Below are positions 1 to 12,700 of a stretch of DNA of 64,000 nucleotides, in pieces (within the stretch, counting starts at the first letter, position 1; every line of letters starts with the position of its first letter). The notes below the pieces were generated by a model that had not been told where the DNA came from, ran no database searches, and saw only the letters and a program-made list of their open reading frames with translations. The stretch is from positions 10,950,473-11,014,472 of the forward strand of contig NC_064229.1 of assembly GCF_023101765.2 (NCBI RefSeq). Reading direction: 5' to 3'. A program made the translations under genes and the position numbers. The stretch comes from Spodoptera frugiperda. Taxonomy: Eukaryota > Arthropoda > Insecta > Lepidoptera > Noctuidae.

Positions 1-706
1 GACCAGTTCCACCACCACGACTACCACGTCCGGTTCACGGCTGTGGAACGAGTCACTATTATTATTAGGTGAGTGGTTCAATTGTCATCAGTAGTTGGAA
101 AATGTTCATTGCTGAAGGAAGGGTTCATGTTTGCAAATAAATCTGGAGCTATAGAAAATTTTCTTTCATAGGTTGTTCACGATTATAATTTTTTTTTAAT
201 TGAAGTAGAAAGTGAGTTTTTTAAAATCAAAAACTTCGGTCGTTTTTTATACTTCAATATTCAATATATTTATGTGTAAATTGTATCTTTCGTATAATAC
301 ATGGTGTTTAAATTTTTGATGTAAGATCGTTTAACGTTGTTTTGCACTAATAAATTAATCTATTATAAGTCAAAGAAGAGGCCCCTAATCCATCGGTGGA
401 CCATCATAAACTTTAGTAGATGTTAAATAAAACACACATTTTGCACTAAAACCAGTAGAAGATCAGATTCATTCAGTAGATGTTAATTTAAAATACCCTT
501 TAAAATACACCAGTACCAAAATTATCTTTGAACACTACGTACGGTCTAGATTCATGGACGGGTCCCCGGTGAAGACCAGCCTTCCGCTGCAGACGGCCCT
601 GGCCACCGCCTTCTGCTACCTGATCTCCAGCATGGACGACATCAACGTGTACGTGGCACAGCGCGCCACCCTGTACATTGGCACCGTGCACGACAACGCT
701 ATCGAT
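1..706 (+). CDS. unc79: unc79 exons 1-2 of the window
   Basis: Exon 1 (1-68, cut by the window edge) reads ...[14 protein letters not shown] and ends in phase 2 at AG|gtgagt; it parallels human MRFEAVEKVAVICRF. Exon 2 (550-706) starts after the acceptor ctag and completes the Arg codon. It reads [21 protein letters not shown] then [19 protein letters not shown] and ends GAT|gtgagt in phase 0, matching human VEDVNPAVATRAGLLLDTI. The last 60 nt of exon 2 plus its donor are the founder copy of the 28-copy array that follows. Only the first donor (707) gives the family sequence. Donors in later copies would extend the exon by multiples of about 83 nt, mostly out of frame. Confidence 0.9.
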
Positions 707-3700
707 GTGAGTACTTACTGTTTACACAACGTGTACGTGCACAGCGCGCCACCCTGTACATCGGCACCGTGCACGACAACGCTATCGATGTGAGTACTTA
801 ACTTACACAACGTGTACGTGCACAGCGCGCCACCCTGTACATCGGCACCGTGCACGACAACGCTATCGATGTGAGTACTTACTGTTTACACAACGTGTAC
901 GTGCACAGCGCGCCACCCTGTACATTGGCACCGTGCACGACAACGCTATCGATGTGAGTACCTTACTGTTACACAACGTGTACGTGCACAGCGCGCCACC
1001 CTGTACATCGGCACCGTGCACGACAACGCATCGATGTGAGTACTTACTGTTTACACAACGTGTACGTGCACAGCGCGCCACCCTGTACATCGGCACCGTG
1101 CACGACAACGCTATCGATGTGAGTACCTTACTGTTTACACAACGTGTACGTGCACAGCGCGCCACCCTGTACATTGGCACCGTGCACGACAACGCTATCG
1201 ATGTGAGTACCTTACTGTTACACAACGTGTACGTGCACAGCGCGCCACCCTGTACATGGCACCGTGCACGACAACGCTATCGATGTGAGTACTTACTGTT
1301 TACACAACGTGTACGTGGCACAGCGCGCCACCCTGTACATCGGCACCGTGCACGACAACGCTATCGATGTGAGTACTTACTGTTTACACAACGTGTACGT
1401 GCACAGCGGACCCTGTACATTGGCACCGTGCACGACAACGCTATCGATTGAGTACCTTACTGTTACACAACGTGTACGTGCACAGCGCGCCACCCAATTG
1501 TACATCACCGTGCACGACAACGTTGTGAGTATACTGTTTACCACGTGTTGCACAGCGCGCCACCCTGTACATCGGCACCGTGCACGACAACGCTATCATG
1601 AGTACTTACTGTTTACACACGTGTACTGCACAGCGCGCCACCCTGTACATTTACCGTGCACGACAACGCTATCGATGTGAGTACCTTACTGTTACAGAAA
1701 CGTGTACGTGCACAGCGCGGTTGTACATCGGCACCGTGCACGACAACGCTATCGATGTAATACTTACTGTTTACACAACGTGTACGTGCACAGCGCGCCA
1801 CCCTGTACATTGGCACCGTGCACGACAAGCTATCGAGAACTGTACACAACGTGTACGTGCACAGCGCGCCACCCTTTACATCGGCACCGTGCACGACAAC
1901 GCTATCGATGTGAGTACTTACTGTTTACACAACGTGTACGTGCACAGCGCGCCACCCTGTACATCGGCACCGTGCATCGACAACGCTATCGATGTGAGTA
2001 CTTACTGTTTACACAACGTGTACGTGCACAGCGCGCCACCCTGTACATTGGACAACGCTATCGATGTGAGTACCTTACTGTTACACAACGTGTACGTGCA
2101 CAGCGCGCCACCCTGTACATCGGCACCGTGCACGACAACGCTATCGATGTGAGTACTTACTGTTTACACAACGTGTACGTGCACAGCGCGCCACCTGTAC
2201 ATTGGCACCGTGCACGACAACGCTATCGATGTGAGTACCTTACTGTTACACAACGTGTACGTGCACAGCGCGCCACCCTGTACATCGGCACCGTGCACGA
2301 CAACGCTATCGATGTGAGTACTTACTGTTTACACAACGTGTACGTGCACAGCGCGCCACCCTGTACATTGGCACCGTGCACGACAACGCTATCGATGTGA
2401 GTACCTTACTGTTACACAACGTGTACGTGCACAGCGCGCCACCCTGTACATTGGCACCGTGCACGACAACGCCATCGATGTGAGTACTTACTGTTTACAC
2501 AACGTGTACGTGCACAGCGCGCCACCCTGTACATTGGCACCGTGCACGACAACGCTATCGATGTGAGTACCTTACTGTTTACACAACGTGTACGTGCACA
2601 GCGCGCCACCCTGTACATTGGCACCGTGCACGACAACGCTATCGATGTGAGTACCTTACTGTTTACACAACGTGTACGTGCACAGCGCGCCACCCTGTAC
2701 ATCGGCACCGTGCACGACAACGCTATCGATGTGAGTACCTTACTGTTTACACAACGTGTACGTGCACAGCGCGCCACCCTGTACATGGCACCGTGCACGA
2801 CAACGCTATCGATGTGAGTACCTTACTGTTTACACAACGTGTACGTGCACAGCGCGCCACCCTGTACATTGGCACCGTGCACGACAACGCTATCGATGTG
2901 AGTACCTTACTGTTTACACAAGTGCTTAAGAAATCTTAGAAAAAATTAAGCACCATTGTTTTTGTAACAACCTGTAAACTGTTACAAAAACCTTATAGCA
3001 ACTAAAGATAGATAGTTTGGGAGTCAAAATTAAATATTCATTAACACTAATCAATTAGTTTAGTCCTAATGATGTCTGTATTCTATTTGAAAAAATCGTT
3101 TTCATCTATAGTATTGTATAAAATCATAACTTTCTTAAATGCTCTTGTGTGTATAATTATACCATTTCCATTCCACGTTGTATCACCGCTAGCACATCAA
3201 TCTGCCTGTCATCATGTCATCTCCAATACCATTGACTGATCAGTCAGTCAGTGGTGGTTGGTACATAGGTACTTTAGCTAGATGGACTGCCGTCATCCAC
3301 AAAAAGGTTGCTTTGGGGTTGTCATCAGTCCACCTAGCTGGAAGGCGCCCTACACTACGTTCCCTAGGCTCACTCTTCACTCCAGAAGCCCACCGTCATC
3401 AGCTCAAGTTATCAGAAAAGTCATCAAGGTTCTTTGATAGATTTTCAACTTTATTGACCCGTGATAAAGTTCAAAATCTAATGACGAAACTTGATATTTC
3501 ACTTCATTCAGTTTAATAGTGTTTGTGTTAGTATAGTTTTGTTAACTTACTGTTTTAACTTTAACATATTGAATATTTGTATTTTGAAAATTTAAAAAGT
3601 CTATTTTATAGAATTAGAGTATTTGAAGATATTCCATTTACAAATTAAAAAATATGAATTGAAATAATACTCTAATTTAATACACCTTTGCTTAAACTTT

Positions 3701-6700
3701 CAACTATTAACGTATTAAGAAGACATAGAGATAGATAGAGATAGAGAAAGAGATAGTTTATCTTCTAAAACAGAGAAGAAAGAAGACCCCTGGTACTCTC
3801 TGTCCTATGTTATCAGTTATCAAACCGGTGACTCAGTCGCCACTGACTGTTGATAATGTGGGATAGCGGGTAACCACTCGCATCATATGGGAAGAGGAAG
3901 GGCTCGATATAATACTGGGTGAGCTTTTGTATAAACTTTTCTATACATGTTGTATTATATTATGTATTTAAATACATTTATTTATTATTATAATTATGTC
4001 TTTCGAACACAAAACGTTATTATGGGCTTGGGTTTTCGCTTACCAGAGGGCTTAGTACGAGTATGTTTTACGTTTAACGCGAAAAAAATAAGGGTGCGTT
4101 CGGCGCTCTGATTGGTTTGTTTATTCGAGCCTTCCAATGCGAGAATTCCCAAACGAGAGCGAGGCACTTTGATTGGCCGGCTCGAATAAACCAACCAATC
4201 GGAGCGCCGAACTCACCCTCGTTCCAATTCGTTAAACGTAAAACAAACTCGTACTAAGCCCTCTGGTGAGGAAAAAACAAGCCCTAGTTAGGTCTTTAAT
4301 TAAATAAATAAATATATAAGGTGTTCTAACATTATCTGCCACGTCTTTAATGGGAGGTAGTGTTGTGTTTGAAGATTACAATAGTGAAAAAGTTTCGTAC
4401 CACGTACCAGTCAATACAAATTGCGCTCTTTGTTGTCGCTGATTCTACATAAAGTTTACAAATTCGCACTTTTCGTCGCTTCATCAATGGCAACAATAAT
4501 TTTCATTGACGAAGCAACAAAAACACTGAAAGAAATAACTCTTTTTACTGAAAAAGAATTACTCGTTATCAATAATTTATTTCTATTTGCTATTGTAATC
4601 TTCAAACAACACTACCTCCCATTAAAGCCGTGGCAGATAATTTTAGAACACCTTACATATTTGACAAAGTCTACATGCTCCAACATTCTCCAGTTACTCC
4701 TATACTGCTTGGAGACGCAGTTCGACCTGGTGATAGTGGATCGTCCGATGATCCTCCAGTCCATCTACCAGCTGCACAACACGCTCAGTGACCGCAAGAT
4801 CCTCACGTGGGAGTTCTTCCTCAACAGATTCGAAGCCCTCTTCCTCGAAGCACAGATCAATTCTAACAAGACTATTGACTTTTCTAATTTGAGAGGTAGG
4901 TGTAACACCAAAAGGTGGTGTAAGGTCTTTGTAATGTTTTTTTTAGGATTTTGAGATTGGTTTTGATAGCAAATATTAGATTTGTAGACCTTAAAAATTC
5001 GGCTTTCGGTTACTTGCATGATTTTTCTAAAAGAAAAAGATGAAAACCAACTTAATGGTGTTGCACAATTAATTTATCATCAAAACTTAATGTTTCTTAC
5101 ATTAATGTAAATGAAATAATGTTCCATTTAAATATGTATTTTACAAATGACATACTTAAATTCCGTTCTAAAAGTTTCTGCCATTATTGTATTAGTTGGA
5201 ACATTACCAAGACCTTACAGTATTTTCTGCTAGTCGTATTGGTACATGGTAAAGCAATGATCAACCCTATTATTAAATGTGTCTATTTCGAATGCAATAA
5301 AGTCGATTTTTCAATGTCACATCAATGTTTATTATTAGGACTTGTACCAATACTTTAAACTTTACCGCCGTATTCGGAGACATTGAATGATTACTTAAAC
5401 TATTTCTTATAACGACTTTATTCGTATTATTCGAAACGGGGTATTTACCCAATTTCTTGAGTTTCCGATATTTCGGCAAGGTATTTTGGTATTTTTATGT
5501 ATTTATTATTAAGTAACCATTAAATGACTCTGAGTACGGCGGTTAATGTTCAATGTTATTTTGTAGCCGTGTTTGGTGTTATTCATTTATTTTATTTGTT
5601 TTTTCCTTTCCAGTTAAACCTGTATTTCTGTTATTTGGCTCTTTGGTACGTAGTGTGATATTATTTGTGATGCTTATTTTCTAGTACCTAAATTATTGAA
5701 GGTGTTTTTACCATGAGTGTTTTAAAAATGACATATTACTATAAAAACTAAAAACTTGCTACCAAATTTTTAATATTTTTTTGACTTTAAACGCGGTTGA
5801 TTTGATTAATTCGAATAAAGAGCGTAGTCCTTTTTAAAAAACTAGCAATGTACAGTCGCTATTGGTGTTACCGGTGCCCATGGGCGGCACTGATCGCTTA
5901 CCATTCGAACCAATAAAAAAAAATCCTACATAAAACCAAAAAACCAAAAAACATAAAAAAAATCATACATAAAATCACAGGTACTTATTTCCTACTCATT
6001 GGTAAAAACACCTTTACCAAAAAATACATTTGCTTTCACTGTACTAAATCTCCGCCCATACCTACCATTCAACACCATTTTCTCCCCTAGAACTAGTAAG
6101 CAGCGAAACAAGTTCGGAATGGTTCCTGTACAAGGTGCGCCGTGCTCACGAAGCTCTCAGCGTGTCGGCGCGGGACACCAACGTGAACACGCTCAGCGCG
6201 TCCTTTGGGACCAAGTGGCCGTACAAGAGGACCATATCGGCGCCCGCTACTATGCCGCCTCATCCTGATACTAGACATGGTAAGTCAAGTTAGAAGTAGA
6301 AAAATATACAAGGTGTAAAGGACAGTCGTCTGATAATTGATGTAGTAAATATGTTTGCACATACATATTGTATAAGTAATAAGTGTAGTGTCCAGTATAT
6401 GGCAATAGGCTCACTCCCTCTTACATGGGACTTATAACATAAAGTAGTGAAAAGTGGGTGTACAATGTGTACATGCCGTAATGTGCACTTCTGCGCACTC
6501 CTTCAGGGATAAAAGGAGTGACGTTGCAAAAAAAAGTTTGTACATATTATAAAAGTAACATTACTAGTATTATTGTATATATTATTTCTGGAATGAAGGA
6601 ATCTATAGCGTTGGTTCGGGCTGCTATGGCCGCGCCGCAACCAACACGTAATTTATAGACATTGTTACTGGATTCTTTTGACGTTTTTAAATTATGATAC

Positions 6701-9700
6701 TGAGTTTTCATCCAAAACACAATTCAATATATCTGGAGTTGAATGTACCCTATTAATCTAGGAAGAACTGTCGCTTATACTCGACATTATGTTTTTATGG
6801 AACAGTGAGTGACTACTACTACAAATGAATTAATTGATGATAAGTAGAGTTCTTAACTTGATGTTAAATATTTAAGTGAATACTACTAGGTACTTCTCTC
6901 TCTCTTAGAACGCGAGAAAGTATACTCGCGCCAGTACTCAGCGCCCCTGCTGAAGCGGAAGACGTCCCGGTTCGGGCTGGGGCAACTACTGGCCGCGCCG
7001 CAACCACTCGGCACGGCGCAGCGGTCCAACAATACACATGGTGAGCACTTACATACTTCTATATCAGTTTCCATACAAGGATACAAATACAATCTTTTGT
7101 TGTAAAATAATGACTTGATTGTTTTAACCTCTATCAATTTTATTCTACACTTTGGAACGAGTACCTAGCTTCACTGACAGACAATTCAATTTGGCGTTTC
7201 AAAAGTGCCTAATTTAGGATCAATTGAAATCAACGTTGATTTTGAATTCAAGGTCGCTATTCCTTTTGATTTATTTTTAACTCTATTAGTTCATTAGCGC
7301 TGAAGTAAAGCTAGCAAAAAGAAGATTTATTTTTTAAAATGTCTTCCTATAAAAAATACGTGTTTTTAATATTCCATTTCGAAGATACTGATATTGAAAT
7401 AGGGTTTCTTGACTTAGACGGGTTCCACTCGATGTCGGGCCGGTCCGAGGACACACTGACCACTATCCTGCCGAAAGCCGTGGACCTCGAGGAGGCTGAC
7501 CGCGAGACCACCAACTTGCTGGTGTTCCTACTCATGCAGTTCTTGTCCAGGTAATTATTGTCCTTATATTATATTCTGTGCCTAACATTCTGAAGTAGAT
7601 GTTTAAGGTACGCGTCCACAGGGCATCGTACGCATCGCACGTAAAGGATTTTGGTTTGTCTTGTATAGAAACTCATACATCTGCGTCTACTGATCCGCAT
7701 CGTACGGACCGCATCATCGGCAATGCGTACATGCGATGCGTACTAATGACTTCATATGGAATGCGTACGATGCGTGCTATGCGTACGATGCGGGCTTGAG
7801 GATGCTCACCTTTATCTTCATTAGAATTTCGACTTTACACTAAAACAATTACGTTCAAAATCTAAAATGTAACTAGCGAAAAGTTGGCGTGTCTTTAGAA
7901 TTCTTTTAATTACATATTCTTTATTTTTTATATCAAATCCATTACACCTAGTCATATACACATGTCGATAAATATATGACTTTGAATAACATTATCTTTG
8001 CTTCAGATCCGACCAAGCGCACCCCATGGAAGACAAGCAGTCCTCGAAGACGCAGGAGTTGGTACTGAAGCACCTGTTCCTGTTGCTCGGCTACAACTGC
8101 GTCGAGAAGTACTTTCATATATCACCGTTTACATTGCGGTAAGTTGAATACGAGGTCTCCATCATCAAGACTGACAGGCCACTGTAGGACTATGGGTTTC
8201 TCAATATTAACAGCCCGTCAGAGTCTACTGCTGGATTACTAGCCTCCTCTACATAAGAAGCTGTTTTTAGGAGGGAAAATCAATATCATCCTTTGACATC
8301 TATCGCCTTGAGCGAAGAGAGGTGAGTGTCAGAAAGTGTCTAAACACCACCCCTTTGCTACACCTGCTCTTTGAACCGGAGCCCCGGTAAACTCGTTAGG
8401 CATCAGCTCTGCAGGGTCCCATCTGTGGTGGTCTGATGGCTCTTTGCGCACGCGGAACGCGACGCGCCGTACGCACGGGTCTGGTTCTAGTCGTTGGCAA
8501 GCGGATTGGAATTGACTGTTCAAAACAGTATTTTAGTTTTATCAAAGAACCCGGATACTGTCGGAAACTAATTCTTCATATTCGTTAAATTGGTTTGACA
8601 AAGTTGAAGTGGTTTATTTTCTTCTTAGGCAATCGTCGATTTTCAACGCGTTCATGGCCAACTTGCCTCAAGTGTTGGATCAGAACCATGTGATGGGCGC
8701 CAGCATCGCCGAGCCGACCTTGCTGTTGCTGCAGGTCTGTATTTGTTTACACTGTATTACAATCAATTATACCCTTGTTTTTGAAGCATAATATTTTTTC
8801 ATGACTCTTTGATGATTACATGACGACAAGCATGGCTACTTCGTGGCTTTTAACTTCGTAATTTTGCCAAGTCTAAATAACTTTTAATGAATGTTTAAAG
8901 AAGATTTGATGTTCTCTGCTTATTTTAAGAGATTATTTCTACTTCATTCTTAGTGTCAATTCCATCAATACCCTTTTCCGATCTTTGGAAAGCCTGACTG
9001 GTCTGGTTCTACGTTAAGAATTTGTGTTGGTTCTAATTCCCGTGTAAACTTTTCTTCTTCAATGTACGCAATTTGCGTGACATTCAGAATGTCTGATCCT
9101 CATTACATTATATTCTTTAATTGAAAAATTCTACCTACCTATTCTAACATACGTGTTTTCCTTTCCGCCTGGGTTCGCGTTGTATGCGCGTGCGCAGTAT
9201 TGTTGTGGCGGCGGCGCGGGGGGCGGCGCGGGCGCAGGCAGCCCGCAGTCACTGGGCGCGCTGCAGCCGCATGTACGCAGGCACTGGCTCATGGCACTAC
9301 TCGTCGTACTCTACAAGGTACGAAGCTAAGGTTGTATGTAGTATTGTAGCGGCGCGGGCGCAGGCAGCCCGCAGTCACGAATATGAGTCCCGTTGTGACT
9401 TGAAACTAGTTGAGCTTCTCTCAATTACTTCACTTAAACCATTAACTTCAATTAATAAAAATGAATGTGTTTGTGTGTTTAGTACCACTACGGCGCGGGT
9501 AGCACAGTGGGTCTGGTGAGTGCACTAGTCCGAGTGGTGCTGAGTTCTGTGGAGGCGCAGTACCACGCCTGCAAGAGGATACCACCCATGCTCGTCATGC
9601 CCAGCGCTGCCAGGGCCAGAGGTAATGCTCCCTTTTTATTATTCTCGTTGAAACGTTTTTAACCATGATCATTGTCATATTTGCTAGTTATTAATGTAAT

Positions 9701-12700
9701 TGTATTATTATGTTATTAATGTAATAAACATTCACTACTGGACTTAGGATTGGACTCAACAATTTTCGGTTCAGGCGATTGAAAGTTGGACTGTACTTTA
9801 GTACCTGACACCAAAAACATAACAAAGTTTTGTCCTAAGAAGAAAAATATGAGAAAATTGTCTATGGTCTTCTGTAGATATCAGATTCGCTTTTGATTCA
9901 TTTTTCCAAGATGACTGTAAAGCATTAATTTCCCTCACAGACCTAAGCCAGCCGTCTCTAAAGACGGAGCACGAGGCGCCATGCGCGGGCCCCGCGGGTC
10001 CCCCGTGCGCGGGCCCCACGACGAGCGCGGAGCGGCCCGGGGGCAGCCCGCTGCCGGCGCTGGACCGCGGCAAGCCCAAGCTGCACCACAAGTCGCCCGC
10101 GCACATGCACACGCACTGGGAGGAACCCACCAACTCCAACAAGTAAGTCCGTAGCTATAGGTTCATGGAAAATTAGCTTATGTCATGTACTTTGTTTTGT
10201 TGTACAAAATGTGTGCGTTCAAACAAACAAACTCTTCAGCTTTATAATATTTTAGATTAATAGTCCCTTTGGACTATAAATAAAATGCGTTTTAGAAGTG
10301 ACGATATTTGAATGTGACCTACGATGTACGTTTGTACGTTATACGTAATACACGCGAGAAAAAAGTGCGGTTCTATTTTTGGGACTATGACAAAATAATG
10401 CTCTTAATTTTTACTACGGAATTTAATTATATTTTGCTTGTAAAGATGTCATAACTTAATTTTGAATAGCTTAAACACTATTAAAAGAACAACGCTAGTC
10501 TTGTTTACAATTACCTACCGAAAACATTAACTAAAATTATTTTTATTAACTTCTGCATTTTTATATAAACAATAGTGGTAGAGCCATGCTGTACTCGAGT
10601 ACGTGTACTTAGAGTACAGCGCGTAGGGGGGCAGGCTCGACCGGGGAAGTACCACGCTCTTCACAAGTTACCACTTAATGGGTTGCCATTATTCCACTCA
10701 GTGTCAGCAACGCCACTGGAAAGTTAAGTGCCAGAGTCTGTTCTATAAACAGCAGATTTACTCACAGGACTTAACTCGCCAGTGGCGACATCTACTGAGT
10801 GCGAAAAATGGTAATTCCCATCGAAAATCACGTGGTGTGATGAGTTCCGAGTGCCCAACCTTCGCAAATCTCACTTTAACTGCCGTACTCAGAAACTTTT
10901 AATGATTTCTTAAACTATTCTTTAGTAACGATTTTGTTAAGGAGTGGGTTAAGTAACCATTAAATGACTCTGAGTGTGGCGGTAAATTTGATTTGCGGAG
11001 GATATTTTAAGGTCAACTAGGATCCCTTACAATAGGGGTCTAAAATAGTGACCTTGTAAAGAAACTAATAGCACCATGCCTTTTCTCTAATTAGAGAAAC
11101 ATGGAGAGAGAAAGAAAGACTTTGTTACTTGTTAACAACGATCTCTTTCAGCTGTTGAAGATATATTTCAGAGCAATTTGAACCTTGTTCCAGTTGGAGT
11201 AAAGTCTAATTTGAAGCCTGCAGTCGCCATTTTTTGTCTATTATCTGGATATTGTAGTTAGATATACAATACATACGTTACATAGTATGAATGTATATAA
11301 GTTGTATATGGTTTCTTGGGTAGCGCATAGATTTTTCATTCCATAGAAATTGTTGTGAAAACACTTAACACACAGTTACACACATTAACACACTATCACA
11401 CTAATCTCACATTACACTATATTAGCCATACAATGTCTTTCTAATAGAGCCAAGAGAAAAAGTACTTTGATAATTATTTTATCTTTGTTGCCCCACACTA
11501 GGATTTTCTCCGGTGTCGTGGTTAAAAACATACAATAACCATTTTTGGATTACACAAAGAGTTGTTCCGTGCGGGAATCGAATCTGCGACACGTCGAATG
11601 GCAGCCAGCCAGCCTAGCCACAGTGTCAACCGTGCAGTCGGCGTGTTTTTAGTGTAAAATAATTTGGTGATGTTATTTGTTATTTCTTCTTTCCGAACAT
11701 TGTTACATAGGTATTTTTTAACACAAAGTCTTAAGACGACTGTTGTTCATATAGCTTTAAAAAATCAAAGCAAAATAGTCTTTAAAGTGAACTATCGAGA
11801 AGAATAAGCAAGAAACTCCCTATATGGTTACTCTTTTCAATAATATCTCCTGATCGAGTTACTGTAGAGGCCTATGTTTAGTCGTGGATGGCTAGAATAA
11901 TGATTAAATCATCAGTACCTTTTATACGACTCTATTAAACGAAACGAGAGCGTTTTCGGTGCTCTGATTGGTTGGTTAATTCGCGCCAGCCAATCAGAGT
12001 GTCGAACGCTCTCGTTTCGTTTTCGTTCAACGTAAAGTGAACTCGTACTAAGGGTACAGAATTACCTTGCCGAGTTTAGTTTGTTATTCGATAGTAAAAC
12101 CAGCATATTTTCAGCACAGGTACAAGTTTTCAGTTGTATAAACGTTAACAGTCTATGTGTTCATGGGCAGTCAGGTGCTAATTTATCATTAGACCCATTT
12201 AAGGCGAAAAGGGGTAATTTATCGGGGTCTCGGTTTTCTCCGTTTCAAAGTAACGGTCAATTATAATCAATATTTATACAGGGCGACTTGTAATTCGACC
12301 TATTCCTCTAGGGAGGTGATAATACTAAATTCCTTTAAAATTTGCTTTAAATGAAATGAAGATGAATAAATAGGTTTTGATATGAAATTAAAAATAAAAT
12401 GTTATTTCAAGTAATTTCATTAGTAGATCAATAAAACCTATGACCAAAAATTAAACAAAACTTCGGATTCAAGAACCGGAGTAGGCCCCCAGGGACGTAC
12501 AGTGTGGTAAGAACCCGATTTTTGTGTCATCGTGTTTTTATTGAATCAGTCGATAGAGTCTATGAATCTGAGGATTAGAGTAAAATTCCGGGTTCGCTAT
12601 GACTTCTTCTTTTAAAAAAAAAAATGTCAAACTTTCGGAGTATCCGACTTTTAAAAAACGAAAAAAAATTCATTATAATTTAACAGAAGTACTTATTCCA

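Larger units (their letters stand above)
2922..4669 (+). other. rest of intron 2
   Basis: AT-rich intron with no exon I can support. A 100-codon frame at 3214-3516 resembles nothing I recognise. A GATAGA-type microsatellite lies at 3724-3757 and an inverted-repeat MITE at 4024-4285. Confidence 0.5.

Noticed and set aside
863..2817. Overlapping ORFs of 90-230 codons on both strands in the exon-2 array
   Set aside because: They are translations of a tandem repeat in shifted frames; only the first exon copy matches UNC79.
3214..3516. 100-codon ORF in intron 2
   Set aside because: No homology recognised, and exon 2 to exon 3 join in phase 0 without it.
4421..4669. Upstream extension of exon 3 to an ATG
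   Set aside because: Homology and phase put the exon start at 4670; the extension contains ordinary intron and a region complementary to upstream sequence.
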